Assembly: GCF_008152325.1 (NCBI RefSeq)
Contig: NZ_CP042243.1
Coordinates: 2,175,026 to 2,239,025, forward strand
Origin: Crassaminicella thermophila
GTDB lineage: Bacteria > Bacillota > Clostridia > Peptostreptococcales > Thermotaleaceae
Length of the DNA: 64,000 nucleotides
Reading direction: 5' to 3'
How positions within the stretch are numbered: the first letter of the stretch is position 1; each line of letters opens with the position of its first letter. Under the pieces are notes generated by a model, which had not been told where the DNA came from, did not search any database, and was given only the letters and a program-made list of their open reading frames with translations. Both the position numbers and the translations under genes were made by a program. This document shows, piece after piece, positions 48,611 through 58,334 of the stretch.

Positions 48611-50716
48611 TTATAAATAAATAACATGGATACCTGAAAAATTTTTTAATTTTTCTATTTCTCTTTTTTGACAAGTAAACATCACCACTTGATGCTCTTT
48701 GGCATATTGGTATAAATATCTTAAAACAGCATCTAATCGTTTATCATCATATTGAACAAATGCATCATCTATTATCAAAGGAATAGTCTTTTCTTCTCCA
48801 ATAATTAACTTAGCAATACCTATTCTTAAAGCAAAATAAATCTGATCCCAAGTACCATTGCTAAAGTATGCTATATCTTTGATTTGATCTTCCTTTGAAT
48901 CTATAATTTTCACTTCATAATCCTCAGAGATTTTTAATGCATCATACTTATTTTTTGTTATTTCCCTTAAAATATCTCCTACCACTTTATTAAGTTTTAG
49001 TCCAAAACTTTTTTGTATTTCTTTAAAGGAATCCTGCAATGTTTCAATAGCAATATCTAATGAAGCTAGTACATCTTCATAATTCCCTATCTTTTCTTTG
49101 ATTCTCTCCATTTCTTCTTCTAATTCTGCAATATTTTTTCTACCATAAAATCTAGTTTGTACCCTATGCTCTAGATCCTTAATTTCTTTTTCTAACGTAA
49201 TAAGCTTTTGTACTTCCTCTTTCAATAAAGCTTCTATACTTTCTTCATCAATTATTTCCTCTAATTCTTCTGTAAAACTTTTAAACGCTTTTTTCATATT
49301 TTCAAAATCTCGCCCTTGTAACAAGGATTGGTAAATATCTTCTAAAGTAAAAATTTGTCTTTCGATTTCTATTTTTTTATTTAACAATTCCTGAAAATGC
49401 TTAAGTATTGGATCTATTTGCTCTATTTCAATGTTTCCTTTATAAAAAGGCCGTAATTTCCTCATCATTTCCTTTTTTATATTTTCAAGACTTTCTTTTT
49501 GTACTTGAAAAGCTTTCTCTATATTGTTCAATTCTTTTTCCATTTGTTTCATCATTGATGCAACACTTTTTTTCTTTTTAAAACCATAAATAAAAAGCAC
49601 TATTCCTATTCCAGATAAACCATAGTAATAGGCATTTTTAGTCCATCCTAACAAAAATCCTCCTAGTACGATAAAAATCCCTAAAAACAACACTTTCCAT
49701 ATATTTTTTATATTATCTTTTAAATAATCTTTTTTTTCTTCTATCCTAGCTTCTAAACTCTCTTTATGCACTTTTTTTATATCACAAATATTTTTTTGCT
49801 TCATCCACTGAATTTTTTTTGCTTTTATATTCTCAATAAAAACTTCATCTATACAATCATTACCAAATTTTAATTGCTCTATTAAGCTTTCTTTATCTTT
49901 TAAGAGCTTCTTTATCTTATTTTTATATTCAATCAGTTTTTTATATTCTTTATATATTCTTAATTGTTTCCATTTCTTTTTTTTTTCTTCTAGCTGATTT
50001 ATTCTATGTTGCAGCATACGTTTTTGCTCTATTTTTTCATTTAATTGTATTTGATCTTCTAGATTCTCTTCCTGCAGACGGATTCCCTCTCCCCACTCTT
50101 CTTGAATTTTTGCATAATCTTCTTTCAGTTTATCTATTTTTCCAGTTTTTCTTGAATGGATTAAGCTTTTCTTTAATTTTTCTAAATGATTTAATGCCTT
50201 ATAAAAAGAAACATCTTCATCTGCACTATTTTTAAGATTTGTAAGGCGCTTCATAATTTCATCTTCTTTATCTCTTTTTACTTCACTCATTAACTGCCTT
50301 ATAAATACAGTTTTTTCAAAGCTTTCCTCTCCTAATCCAAAAATACTTATACCAGGTATATCATGGTCAATATGTCCTACCGCTTTTCCTGTAATAGCAT
50401 CTAATACAATCGATTCATCTTCTCTTCTTTTTTTGCCAAAGGTTCGCTTAATCATATATTCATTTTTATAATCATCTTCAAAATAAAGCTCACCGGATGC
50501 TTTTTCTTCACTCCAGGGAAGAAATCTTTTCCTGTCATTTTCCCTGATTTTTTTCTTTTGAGAATTCATCCCGTAAAACATAGCTTTTATAAAAGCTTGT
50601 AACGTACTTTTTCCAGCTTCATTTTCTCCATATATAATATTCAATCCATCTTTTAATTCAATATGTAGATTCTTTAATTTCCCAAATCTATTAACATAAA
50701 GTTTTTTAATAATCAC
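48611..50716 (-). CDS. AAA/SMC-like ATPase, YhaN type (SbcC-related)
   Basis: A 701-residue Rad50/SbcC-related protein. Walker A GENEAGKST is at 30-38; the Q-loop-like FIRQLMSEV is near 138; the signature and Walker B region (FALRIGIAKLI, IPLIIDDAFVQYDD) lies in the last 100 residues. Coiled coils run about 170-335 and 385-590. Two membrane helices (341-358 and 363-379) stand where SbcC has its zinc hook, as in Bacillus YhaN. It starts with GTG, overlapping the stop of the nuclease gene by four bases (GTGA). With YhaO it likely processes DNA ends at the membrane. Confidence 0.9.
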   Translation of the reverse strand: MIIKKLYVNRFGKLKNLHIELKDGLNIIYGENEAGKSTLQAFIKAMFYGMNSQKKKIRENDRKRFLPWSEEKASGELYFEDDYKNEYMIKRTFGKKRREDESIVLDAITGKAVGHIDHDIPGISIFGLGEESFEKTVFIRQLMSEVKRDKEDEIMKRLTNLKNSADEDVSFYKALNHLEKLKKSLIHSRKTGKIDKLKEDYAKIQEEWGEGIRLQEENLEDQIQLNEKIEQKRMLQHRINQLEEKKKKWKQLRIYKEYKKLIEYKNKIKKLLKDKESLIEQLKFGNDCIDEVFIENIKAKKIQWMKQKNICDIKKVHKESLEARIEEKKDYLKDNIKNIWKVLFLGIFIVLGGFLLGWTKNAYYYGLSGIGIVLFIYGFKKKKSVASMMKQMEKELNNIEKAFQVQKESLENIKKEMMRKLRPFYKGNIEIEQIDPILKHFQELLNKKIEIERQIFTLEDIYQSLLQGRDFENMKKAFKSFTEELEEIIDEESIEALLKEEVQKLITLEKEIKDLEHRVQTRFYGRKNIAELEEEMERIKEKIGNYEDVLASLDIAIETLQDSFKEIQKSFGLKLNKVVGDILREITKNKYDALKISEDYEVKIIDSKEDQIKDIAYFSNGTWDQIYFALRIGIAKLIIGEEKTIPLIIDDAFVQYDDKRLDAVLRYLYQYAKEHQVVMFTCQKREIEKLKNFSGIHVIYL

Positions 50717-51840
50717 TCAAAGTTCAACTCCTCATCCTCTAATGCTTTCATTCCTATTTTTAAAGCTTCTAATAATCTTCTCCTCTCCACCTCATCCTTA
50801 GCCTCATTTATTTTTCTTCTCATGTTTCTTACAAATATTCCCTTTAGTGAAAATTCTTTTTCTAAAAAATCATAATCTATCTGAATCTGTGTATCATCTA
50901 TAATTCTTATAAAATAAAAATCTTCTTTTAGCTTTTGCTCTATAACAGAAGAATTTATAGAAAACCCTTTTTCTATTTGTCCAATTAGATGGATTTTATA
51001 TAGATTTTTACTTTTATCTGTATTGATTTTTTTATGAATCTTTCGAATTATTTCTTCATAAGTACTACAACCATATATATCTACCTTTTCTACAAAATAT
51101 TTTCTTTTGCATATTTCTTTAAAATTAAGATTGCAATACCCTTTTCCTATCTCTCCAAGTAATACTCCTTTTTCTCCTAGTTCATCAAACCCTCTTCCTT
51201 CAAGACATCCACTATAACTATAAAAAGTATTTTCTGCTTTCATTATCCCTAAATGTTTATGGGTATGCCCTAATGCTAAGTAGTCTAACTTAGTATTTCC
51301 GATCTGCTTTATTGTAATAGGATTATAAGCACTTGATTGCCCTTTTGATACTATATCCCCATGAAGTACCATAATATTTATATATTTGTCATCTTCTACA
51401 CAAAAGTTTTCTATCAAAGATTGTCTTTCATAAGGCCTTGAAAAGCCTATTCCATATACACATGTATTAATATTTGGAATAACTACTTTTTCTAAATTTT
51501 TATTAAATATATGTACATTAGAAGGCCACTTAATTATAGAATAAAATGATTTATAAGAATAATAATCATGATTTCCTGGAGAAATAAAAACTTTTGTATC
51601 TATAATTTCTTTAAATTTTTTATCAATATAATCTAAAGTTGTTTTCGTAACACTTGCATTATCAAACAAATCTCCACTAATCAGTAGAATATCTACGTTT
51701 TCTCTTTTAATAAGCTCTATCATTTTTCCAAATGTTTCACGTAAATCCTCTTTTCTATTCTCAGCCTCATTATAGGATAATTCGCGAAAAGGTGTATCAA
51801 AATGCAAATCTGCACAATGAATAATTTTTACTTTTTCCAT
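50713..51840 (-). CDS. Metallophosphoesterase nuclease, YhaO type (SbcD-related)
   Basis: A 375-residue calcineurin-like DNA exonuclease subunit. The metal motifs are in order: HCADLHFDTP (Asp, His), LLISGDLFDN, SPGNHDYY, VLHGD and LGHTHKH. The C-terminal capping region (about 260-375) is helical and charged and should contact the YhaN ATPase. AGGAGG precedes the ATG. First gene of the pair, preceded by its own intergenic region. Confidence 0.92.
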   Translation of the reverse strand: MEKVKIIHCADLHFDTPFRELSYNEAENRKEDLRETFGKMIELIKRENVDILLISGDLFDNASVTKTTLDYIDKKFKEIIDTKVFISPGNHDYYSYKSFYSIIKWPSNVHIFNKNLEKVVIPNINTCVYGIGFSRPYERQSLIENFCVEDDKYINIMVLHGDIVSKGQSSAYNPITIKQIGNTKLDYLALGHTHKHLGIMKAENTFYSYSGCLEGRGFDELGEKGVLLGEIGKGYCNLNFKEICKRKYFVEKVDIYGCSTYEEIIRKIHKKINTDKSKNLYKIHLIGQIEKGFSINSSVIEQKLKEDFYFIRIIDDTQIQIDYDFLEKEFSLKGIFVRNMRRKINEAKDEVERRRLLEALKIGMKALEDEELNFE

Positions 51841-51906
51841 TTGTACGCCTCCTAAAAGTCCTTTATATAAATTCTATCATACAGTTCGTTTAAGTAAAAT
51901 TCAAAA

Positions 51907-51937
51907 AAAATAGGCCCCCAAAATGGCGACCTATTTT
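51907..51937 (-). terminator. Terminator of cvfB-like gene
   Basis: AAAATAGG / CCTATTTT arms with an internal GGGGG region, T-run on the minus strand. Confidence 0.75.
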
Positions 51938-52767
51938 AACTTTAATCCATCCTCTGTTTGTTCCACTTTATTTTCCTTTAATAATCTTCCTACTGCTCTT
52001 TTGAAAGCAGACTTGCTCATTTTTAAATGGTATTTTATTTGTTCAGGAGCACTTTTATCATGAAGTTTTAGAAATCCTCCTTCTTCTTTTATCTTTTCTA
52101 AAATAATATCTGCATCTGTTGCCATTTGCTTGTATGCAGCCTTTCTTGTAGATAAATTTAACTTTCCATCTTCTCTAACCTTAGTAATTCTTACTTCTAT
52201 TTCATCTCCATTTCTTATATCATGAAAATATTCATTTTTAGGTATCAACCCTATGTATTTATTATCTACTGCTACAAAAGCACCTATATCCTTTTTTATC
52301 TTATAAACTGTTCCTTTTACTCTATCACCTTGTTTATATGGTGAATCTGTTTTTAGATATTTTTCAACATCTGTAGTGGCACTAAGTCTGTTGCTTTTAT
52401 CTACGTAAATATAAACTAAATAACTTCTTCCAGACTGTACCTTATATTTTTGTTCTCCAAAAGGTAAAAACAAATCCTTTTCTAATCCCCAATCTAAAAA
52501 TGCTCCTATTTTCGTAGTCTGAACAACTTTTAAATAAGCAAGTTCCCCTACCTGTGCAAAAGGTTTTTTCCTTGTTGCAATTAAACGATCCTTAGAATCC
52601 CTATAAATAAATACATCTAATATATCTCCTACCTTTATATTATCTGGCAATTGATTATTCGGAAGTAGAATATTATCATTAGGGTTATCTGTCATAGCAT
52701 CTAAATATGCACCTATTTGTACAATGTTTGCTACTTTTAATTTATTAAATTTTCCAACTTCTATCAT
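51931..52767 (-). CDS. cvfB: S1-like RNA-binding protein, CvfB/YitL family
   Basis: A 278-residue protein with three or four OB/S1-type units: about 1-65 (GAYLDAMTDNPND), 70-135 (VGELAYLKVVQTTKIGAFLDWG), 145-210 (GDRVKGTVYKIKKDIGAFVAVDN) and a C-terminal winged helix (215-278, MSKSAFKRAVGRLLKENKVE). That order is the CvfB fold; the protein binds RNA and affects virulence and growth in Staphylococcus. It is a single gene. AAAGGTGG lies upstream of the ATG. Confidence 0.92.
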   Translation of the reverse strand: MIEVGKFNKLKVANIVQIGAYLDAMTDNPNDNILLPNNQLPDNIKVGDILDVFIYRDSKDRLIATRKKPFAQVGELAYLKVVQTTKIGAFLDWGLEKDLFLPFGEQKYKVQSGRSYLVYIYVDKSNRLSATTDVEKYLKTDSPYKQGDRVKGTVYKIKKDIGAFVAVDNKYIGLIPKNEYFHDIRNGDEIEVRITKVREDGKLNLSTRKAAYKQMATDADIILEKIKEEGGFLKLHDKSAPEQIKYHLKMSKSAFKRAVGRLLKENKVEQTEDGLKLK

Positions 52768-52964
52768 GTCCTATTTCCACCTTTACTTTTATTGTTTTCT
52801 TTAGTTTTTTCTTTTTATAAACTTTTAATCAATTCTACCATATCTTTTAACTTTAGCAAATAAATACATTCTAAACTGTCCATCATAATATATATAGTTT
52901 ATCCACTATTGAAATGGGTATATAGTATTTACAAGTTTTTACGAACAAAAAGGAGGATATCCAT

Positions 52965-54146
52965 ATGAAAGCTTTTGAAATTAAAAATAAAATATACTGG
53001 ACAGGTGTTTTAGATCCAGAACTTGAAACTTTTGATATTATCATGAAAACACCCTATGGCTCTACTTACAATGCTTACTTTATTGATGACGATAAAAAGG
53101 TTTTAATTGATACAGTAAAAGCAAAGTTTAAAAGTGAATTTATTAATAAACTAAAATCATTTGTTGACATAAAGTCTATTGACTATGTCATCATTAATCA
53201 TACAGAACCAGATCATGCTGGAAGCTTAAAGTACTTATTAGAAATAAATCCAAACATAGAGGTATATTGTACAAAAGCAGCAAGTATATTTTTAAAAGAA
53301 CAAGTAAATAAAGATTTTAATATTCATATAATTTCTGATGGTGAAGTATTAGATATTGGTAGTCGTAAACTTACTTTCATTACAGCTCCATTCCTTCACT
53401 GGTCTGATACTATGTTTGTTTATAGTCAAGATGATAAAACTTTGTTTAGCTGTGATTGCTTTGGCTCTCATTACTGTGGCATAGATTCTAAAGAAGTACA
53501 AAAGGATTCATATGCTGATGCACTTAAACATTATTACAATGCTATCATAAAGCCTTTTGCACAACATTACTTAAAAGCTCATGAAAAAATAAAAGATCTT
53601 CCTATTGAAATAATTCTTACATCTCATGGTCCAATACTTTCAGAGGATCCTAAGAGAAATTTAAACCTCTACCGTCAGTGGTCTGAACATGAAATATCTA
53701 CACGTAATCAAAGACAAGTAGCTCTTATTTATCTTTCTGCCTATAAAAATACTGAATTAATGGCTCAAAAAATTAAAGAAGGATTAGAAGCTAATGGTGC
53801 AAAAGTAATATTTGTTGATGCAGAAAAAGAAGACCTCTCTGTCCTGCATGAAGTGATCAACACATCAAAGGGTATTATTTTAGGCTCTCCAACTATAAAT
53901 AAAACTATGATAAAACCTATATGGGATGTATTTTCTATTATTGATCCTATGTCAAATCTCGGTAAAATAGCAGGTGTTTTTGGATCTTACGGTTGGAGTG
54001 GTGAAGGGATAAAAATGGCTAATACATTATTAAAACAAATGGGCTTTAAAATACCACTAGAACCTATAGAAAAAAAATTTAGTCCATCAGAAGAAACACT
54101 TAAAAAATGTATTGAGTTTGGTAAAAAATTTGCAGAGAATATTTAA
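52965..54146 (+). CDS. Flavodiiron protein (FprA-like O2/NO reductase)
   Basis: A 393-residue soluble enzyme. The N-terminal metallo-beta-lactamase domain has the diiron ligands His79-x-Glu81-x-Asp83-His84, a His near 146, Asp165 and His near 226; the C-terminal flavodoxin domain (about 250-393) binds FMN (YLSAYKNTELMA, LGSPTINKTM). It reduces oxygen to water, or NO to N2O, protecting the strict anaerobe and its [FeFe] hydrogenases. No rubredoxin gene is adjacent. AAGGAGG lies six bases before the ATG. Confidence 0.95.
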   Translation: MKAFEIKNKIYWTGVLDPELETFDIIMKTPYGSTYNAYFIDDDKKVLIDTVKAKFKSEFINKLKSFVDIKSIDYVIINHTEPDHAGSLKYLLEINPNIEVYCTKAASIFLKEQVNKDFNIHIISDGEVLDIGSRKLTFITAPFLHWSDTMFVYSQDDKTLFSCDCFGSHYCGIDSKEVQKDSYADALKHYYNAIIKPFAQHYLKAHEKIKDLPIEIILTSHGPILSEDPKRNLNLYRQWSEHEISTRNQRQVALIYLSAYKNTELMAQKIKEGLEANGAKVIFVDAEKEDLSVLHEVINTSKGIILGSPTINKTMIKPIWDVFSIIDPMSNLGKIAGVFGSYGWSGEGIKMANTLLKQMGFKIPLEPIEKKFSPSEETLKKCIEFGKKFAENI

Positions 54147-54151
54147 ATAAA

Positions 54152-54176
54152 AACCACAAACATACTGTTTGTGGTT
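54152..54176 (-). terminator. Terminator of DUF4870 gene
   Basis: AACCACAAACA-TAC-TGTTTGTGGTT, perfect 11-base arms. The T-run lies on the minus-strand side; it may also stop the flavodiiron transcript. Confidence 0.75.
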
Positions 54177-54183
54177 AAACCTT

Positions 54184-54513
54184 CTATAAATTTTTTCTTG
54201 CAAAACTTCCTGTAATAGGATAAGAATAATCAATACCATCACATACTCTAATTACTGCAATTACTGGAAAAATCAAACTAGCAATACCTAATATTATTAA
54301 TAATGGAAAGCCTACTAGTAAAATACATAAAAAGCCAAAAATAGCCCCTAAAATAACTAAACCTATTTGAAATACCAATGCTTCTTTTGCTTGATTTTTT
54401 ACAAATATATCTTTCGTTAATAACATAATAATAAGTGGGGCAATAATAGGAAATCCTACAATCCATCCTAGGTGGGCTATCCCACACAATAATTTTTGCT
54501 CTGTTGTAAGCAT
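54184..54513 (-). CDS. DUF4870 small membrane protein
   Basis: A 109-residue protein with three hydrophobic helices (about 13-33, 44-68, 69-88), beginning MLTTEQKLLCGIAHLGWIVG. The QAKEALVFQI segment is conserved in DUF4870 (Tic20-like) proteins. The function is unknown. The start is the ATG at 54513, five to six bases after GGAGAGGTG; the longer frame upstream lacks a site. Confidence 0.82.
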   Translation of the reverse strand: MLTTEQKLLCGIAHLGWIVGFPIIAPLIIMLLTKDIFVKNQAKEALVFQIGLVILGAIFGFLCILLVGFPLLIILGIASLIFPVIAVIRVCDGIDYSYPITGSFARKNL

Positions 54514-54638
54514 AATACACCTCTCCTTATCTAAAACTGCTTTTATTATATCATATAGATAAGCAATATCAACATTTGAAAAGAAAAATATAAACAAGAA
54601 TTGTTTTATATATTTTATGCAAAAAGGAGGTAAATGGA

Positions 54639-55361
54639 ATGACCATAGCTGCTTTTTTTGATATTGATGGCACTTTATATCGTAATTCCTTGATGGTTGA
54701 ACACTTTAAGAAACTTGTAAAATACGAAGTACTCGATCCATCTCTATGGCATAGCCATGCAAAAAAGACATATAACGATTGGGATAAAAGACAAGGAAAC
54801 TATGATGATTATCTTCTTGAAATTGCAAATATTTATATTAAATCTTTGAAAGGACTTAATGAAAAACAAATGGATTTTATTTCAAGTCAAGTAATTCAAC
54901 TAAAAGGTGATCGAGTATATCGATATACTCGAGAACGGATTCATTGGCATAAAAGCCAAAATCATAGAGTCATATTTATTTCAGGAAGCCCATCATACTT
55001 AGTAGAAAAAATGGCAAAAAAATATGCTATAGAAGATTTTAAAGGAACAGAATATTTTACAGATGAATCTGGCAATTATACTGGTGAATTTATGCAAATG
55101 TGGGATTCTGAAAACAAACAAAAAGCTATGCTTGCCTTTAAAGAAAAATATCATATTGACATGGAAAATAGTTATGCTTATGGAGACACAAATGGAGATT
55201 TCTCTATGTTTCAAATGGTTGGTCATCCTATTGCCATAAATCCAACAAAAGAACTTTTGCAACATATTAAAAATGACGAAAAAGTCAAAGAAAAGATCAG
55301 TATTATTGTTGAAAGAAAAGATGTAATCTATAAACTAGATGCTAATGTGGAAATATTTTAG
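54639..55361 (+). CDS. HAD-IB family phosphatase (SerB-like fold)
   Basis: A 240-residue haloacid dehalogenase hydrolase. Motif I FDIDGTL (8-14, nucleophile Asp9 and acid Asp11), motif II FISGSPSYL, and motif III with YGDTNGDFSM are intact. Subclass IB includes phosphoserine phosphatase and lipid phosphatases; the helical cap here does not allow a choice. AAGGAGG precedes the ATG. The small gene at 55424 follows on the same strand. Confidence 0.88.
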   Translation: MTIAAFFDIDGTLYRNSLMVEHFKKLVKYEVLDPSLWHSHAKKTYNDWDKRQGNYDDYLLEIANIYIKSLKGLNEKQMDFISSQVIQLKGDRVYRYTRERIHWHKSQNHRVIFISGSPSYLVEKMAKKYAIEDFKGTEYFTDESGNYTGEFMQMWDSENKQKAMLAFKEKYHIDMENSYAYGDTNGDFSMFQMVGHPIAINPTKELLQHIKNDEKVKEKISIIVERKDVIYKLDANVEIF

Positions 55362-55423
55362 ATGAATTATTAAGCATACTTAATACATACTAATACTATA
55401 GGATAAAAATAAGGAGGATTTTT

Positions 55424-55588
55424 ATGACGCAAAAAACAAGAAAGGGCATTGTAGGGAAAAAAATTCCCACTACTAATAGCAGAGAAAATGTTGGCGTTGG
55501 GATAAGTTTTACAAGCGAGCATGTTTCTGATTCTGAATCCATTGAAAATATTGTAGAAAAGAAAAAAATAAAACAAGGGTTAAGATAA
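55424..55588 (+). CDS. Small basic protein of 54 residues, unrecognised
   Basis: A short frame with a strong AAGGAGG seven bases before the ATG and a terminator after it. It begins MTQKTRKGIVGKKIPTTNS and ends KKKIKQGLR, with no cysteine or membrane segment; about a quarter of residues are Lys or Arg. The charge pattern recalls small DNA- or ribosome-associated proteins, or spore proteins, but no known motif (SASP) is present. I do not recognise it. It lies 62 bases after the HAD gene. Confidence 0.6.
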   Translation: MTQKTRKGIVGKKIPTTNSRENVGVGISFTSEHVSDSESIENIVEKKKIKQGLR

Positions 55589-55602
55589 AAGCAAAAAAAT
55601 TT

Positions 55603-55620
55603 GGGCACTCTACAGTGCCC
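55603..55620 (+). terminator. Terminator after the 54-residue protein gene
   Basis: GGGCACT-CTAC-AGTGCCC, then ATTTCT. The remaining bases to 55735 hold an AAAGGAG but no convincing gene. Confidence 0.75.
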
Positions 55621-55735
55621 ATTTCTATAGCATTTTCCCGAACCTGAAAGAAAGGAGTTGCTTTATAAGTATATTATTCTATAATTGTATAAAAATTCCT
55701 GCTATTTTTTAAAAACATCTAATCTATTATAAAAT

Positions 55736-57808
55736 TTATTCAATTCCATACTTCCAAAGCTTTTCATATAAACTTGACCTACTAATATTCAAGATTTTAG
55801 CAGCTTTTGTTCTATTTCCATTAACTCGTTTTAAACAATCTAGTATTGCTTCTTTTTCTACTTGCTCTAATATATCCTTTAATTCTTTGTCTCCTTTAAT
55901 TTTCATGCTTCCTTCTTTTTTCCTGATGTGCATCGGTAAATGGCTTACTTGAATTTCTTTTCCATAATCAACCAAATTAATTGCTCTTTCTAAAACATTC
56001 TCTAACTCCCTTACATTTCCTGGCCAAGAATAACTTTTTAGATATTTCATAGCTTCTAAAGATACCTTGCTTACATAGTTTCCAACTTGTTCTGATATCT
56101 TATTTAACAAGTATTTAATCAGCGGCTCCAAATCCTCTGTACGCTCTCGAAGAGACGGTATATAAATATTCATAACATTTAATCGATAATATAAGTCTTC
56201 TCGAAACTCTCCTTTTTCCACCATTTCTTCAAGATTTCTATTCGTTGCAGCAATAATTCTTACATCTAAAGGAATATTTTTTGTTCCTCCTACTCTCTCA
56301 ACTTCTTTTTCTTGGAGTACTCTTAAAAGCTTTGCTTGCATGCTATGTGGCATATCTCCTATCTCATCAAGAAAAATACTTCCTCCATTTGCTAATTCAA
56401 ACTTACCTATTTTTCCTCCTCTTTTAGCCCCTGTAAAAGCACCTTCTTCATATCCAAACAATTCAGATTCCAAAAGATCAGCAGGAATTGCTGCACAATT
56501 TACTTTAATAAAAGGACCCATTGCTCTATTACTTGAAGCATGAATGGCATGAGCAAATAGTTCTTTACCCGTTCCACTTTCCCCTCTAATAAGTACATTT
56601 GAATTGGTATGGGTAGCCTTCTCAGCTAAGTATTTTGTCTCTTTTAAAGCATCACTTACACCAATAATATTATCAAAACTATACTTTGCACCACTAACTT
56701 CCTTTAATGCTGCTTTGTAATATTTTAACTCTCTCTCTATTTGATTAATTTTAGAAGCTAAAACATTTACTTCTTGCAAGTCTTTAAACATGATCTTTCC
56801 AATTGCACCTACTACTTTTCCTTCTTTATATATAGGTGTTCGCATAACTACAATATTTTTTCCTCTTACCTTCTGCACTTCTCCTATTTCTTCTTTTCCA
56901 GTCTTTACAACAATATGCAGCCTAGTCGTATCGATAATTTCTGTAGCATGCTTTCCTATAATATCTTCCTTATTACCTCCTAGAAATTTTGCATATGGAT
57001 CATTGATCATGGTAATATATCCCTCTTCATCTACTACAATAATTCCTTCATAAGCATTATCAATAATGGTTCTTAAAATTTCTGAAACATTTTTCTCATT
57101 TTCCAATTCTTTTGTCACTCTTTTTAGATCCGTAATATCCTGAAAAATGGCTACTGCACCTACAATTTCTTTATCCATAACAATAGGAGTTCTATTGATA
57201 ATCAATGTCCTACCATTAAAGTTCTCTTTTTTTCCTAATTCTCTTTCTCCAGTTTTTAACACTTCAGGAAGTCTAGAATCAGCAAGAACCTTACACACAT
57301 GACTTCCTATAGCGTCTTCTGACTTAACTCCCAATATTTTTTCTGCAGAATGATTGTAAACAATAATATCCTCATTTTTGTTAATAGCAATAATCCCATT
57401 ATACGTTGAATCCAATATGGCATGAAACTCATTAGAAAGATACTGTTTACTATGAAAGTACTCTTTTACAATTTTATCTTTTTGAATCACGCCTTTAAAA
57501 CGTTGTTCATCATCCACCACGACAATATATTGGTCAATTATAGGAAAAACTTTTTCTATATCATCATTTTCTTTTACCATAACAAATTTATCTTTTATCA
57601 GTTCCTCTATGCTGCCAAATGAAAGTTCTTGGTCTAACATAAGATTGTATAAATTATTTTTTGAAATAATGTTTTGAATACGTTGACTCTCATCTACTAT
57701 AGGAATAAACTCTAAACCACTATCTTTTAATAAAACTGCCACATCCTTTAAACTACATTCTTGCCTAATAGCTAAGGTACTATATGTGGTATAATCCTTT
57801 ACTTTCAT
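55736..57808 (-). CDS. Sigma-54-dependent activator with CBS and PAS domains
   Basis: A 690-residue enhancer-binding protein: two CBS repeats (1-120), PAS (about 130-235), PAS (about 245-350), AAA+ sigma-54 domain (383-612) and Fis-type helix-turn-helix (650-690). GESGTGKE (Walker A), GAFTGA (the sigma-54 contact loop) and [11 protein letters not shown] (Walker B) are intact. CBS domains sense adenine nucleotides and PAS domains redox or ligands. The target operon is not obvious: no TGGCAC-N5-TTGC promoter was found by eye in nearby intergenic DNA. AAGGAGG precedes the ATG. Confidence 0.92.
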   Translation of the reverse strand: MKVKDYTTYSTLAIRQECSLKDVAVLLKDSGLEFIPIVDESQRIQNIISKNNLYNLMLDQELSFGSIEELIKDKFVMVKENDDIEKVFPIIDQYIVVVDDEQRFKGVIQKDKIVKEYFHSKQYLSNEFHAILDSTYNGIIAINKNEDIIVYNHSAEKILGVKSEDAIGSHVCKVLADSRLPEVLKTGERELGKKENFNGRTLIINRTPIVMDKEIVGAVAIFQDITDLKRVTKELENEKNVSEILRTIIDNAYEGIIVVDEEGYITMINDPYAKFLGGNKEDIIGKHATEIIDTTRLHIVVKTGKEEIGEVQKVRGKNIVVMRTPIYKEGKVVGAIGKIMFKDLQEVNVLASKINQIERELKYYKAALKEVSGAKYSFDNIIGVSDALKETKYLAEKATHTNSNVLIRGESGTGKELFAHAIHASSNRAMGPFIKVNCAAIPADLLESELFGYEEGAFTGAKRGGKIGKFELANGGSIFLDEIGDMPHSMQAKLLRVLQEKEVERVGGTKNIPLDVRIIAATNRNLEEMVEKGEFREDLYYRLNVMNIYIPSLRERTEDLEPLIKYLLNKISEQVGNYVSKVSLEAMKYLKSYSWPGNVRELENVLERAINLVDYGKEIQVSHLPMHIRKKEGSMKIKGDKELKDILEQVEKEAILDCLKRVNGNRTKAAKILNISRSSLYEKLWKYGIE

Positions 57809-57948
57809 TGGCTGTACCTCCTTAAAGCCTAAAAATGCTAATTTAATAAACCCATTATATCACAATTTTTTTCTCATTTTTATGTTATATATCAAATATA
57901 ATAATTTCCCTTTATCTCTTTATTGTATTAAATTTGAAAGAAAATATA

Positions 57949-58028
57949 TTGACAATCATTCTCATTTATTATATACTTAATAATATACTCTTAAATTATT
58001 TATAATTGTATTTTGATAATGAATTTCA
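57949..58028 (+). promoter_or_regulatory. Fur-controlled promoter of second feoAB
   Basis: TTGACA (57949-57954), 17-base spacer, TATACT (57972-57977). A Fur box (reverse strand TGAGAAT-G-ATTGTCA, 57950-57964) matches the 7-1-7 consensus TGATAAT-N-ATTATCA at 12 of 14 positions and overlaps the -35. A second box TGATAAT-G-AATTTCA (58014-58028) lies downstream, also 12 of 14. Confidence 0.82.
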
Positions 58029-58075
58029 TTTTATAATCATATTAATTCTTATATTGATTAAAAGGAGGTAATCCT

Positions 58076-58294
58076 ATGACACTTGATCTAGCAAATAAAG
58101 GACAAAAACTAGAAGTTGTAAACATTCCTGATTCATCAATTCGTGCTCAGGCTATACGATTAGGCATATATGAAGGTGCAAGATTAATTTGCTCAGAAAA
58201 ACTACCTGCAGGTCCTGTAATCCTTCAAAATAGAATGCAGGAAATTGCTATAGGAAGAAATTTAGCAAAAAAAATAACCATCAAATCGATATAA
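58076..58294 (+). CDS. feoA: Ferrous iron transport protein A (second Feo system)
   Basis: A 72-residue SH3-like FeoA. It is shorter and distinct from the first copy, with LGIYEGARLICSEKLPAGPVIL as the core (quoted in parts: LGIYEGARL, PAGPVIL). AAGGAGGT precedes the ATG. It lies 40 bases before a full-length feoB and behind the Fur-type promoter. This is the classical iron-starvation locus, in contrast to the first cluster. Confidence 0.9.
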   Translation: MTLDLANKGQKLEVVNIPDSSIRAQAIRLGIYEGARLICSEKLPAGPVILQNRMQEIAIGRNLAKKITIKSI

Positions 58295-58334
58295 TAATCA
58301 TTGTTGCAATAAGTTGCAGTAAGGAGGTTTTTAA

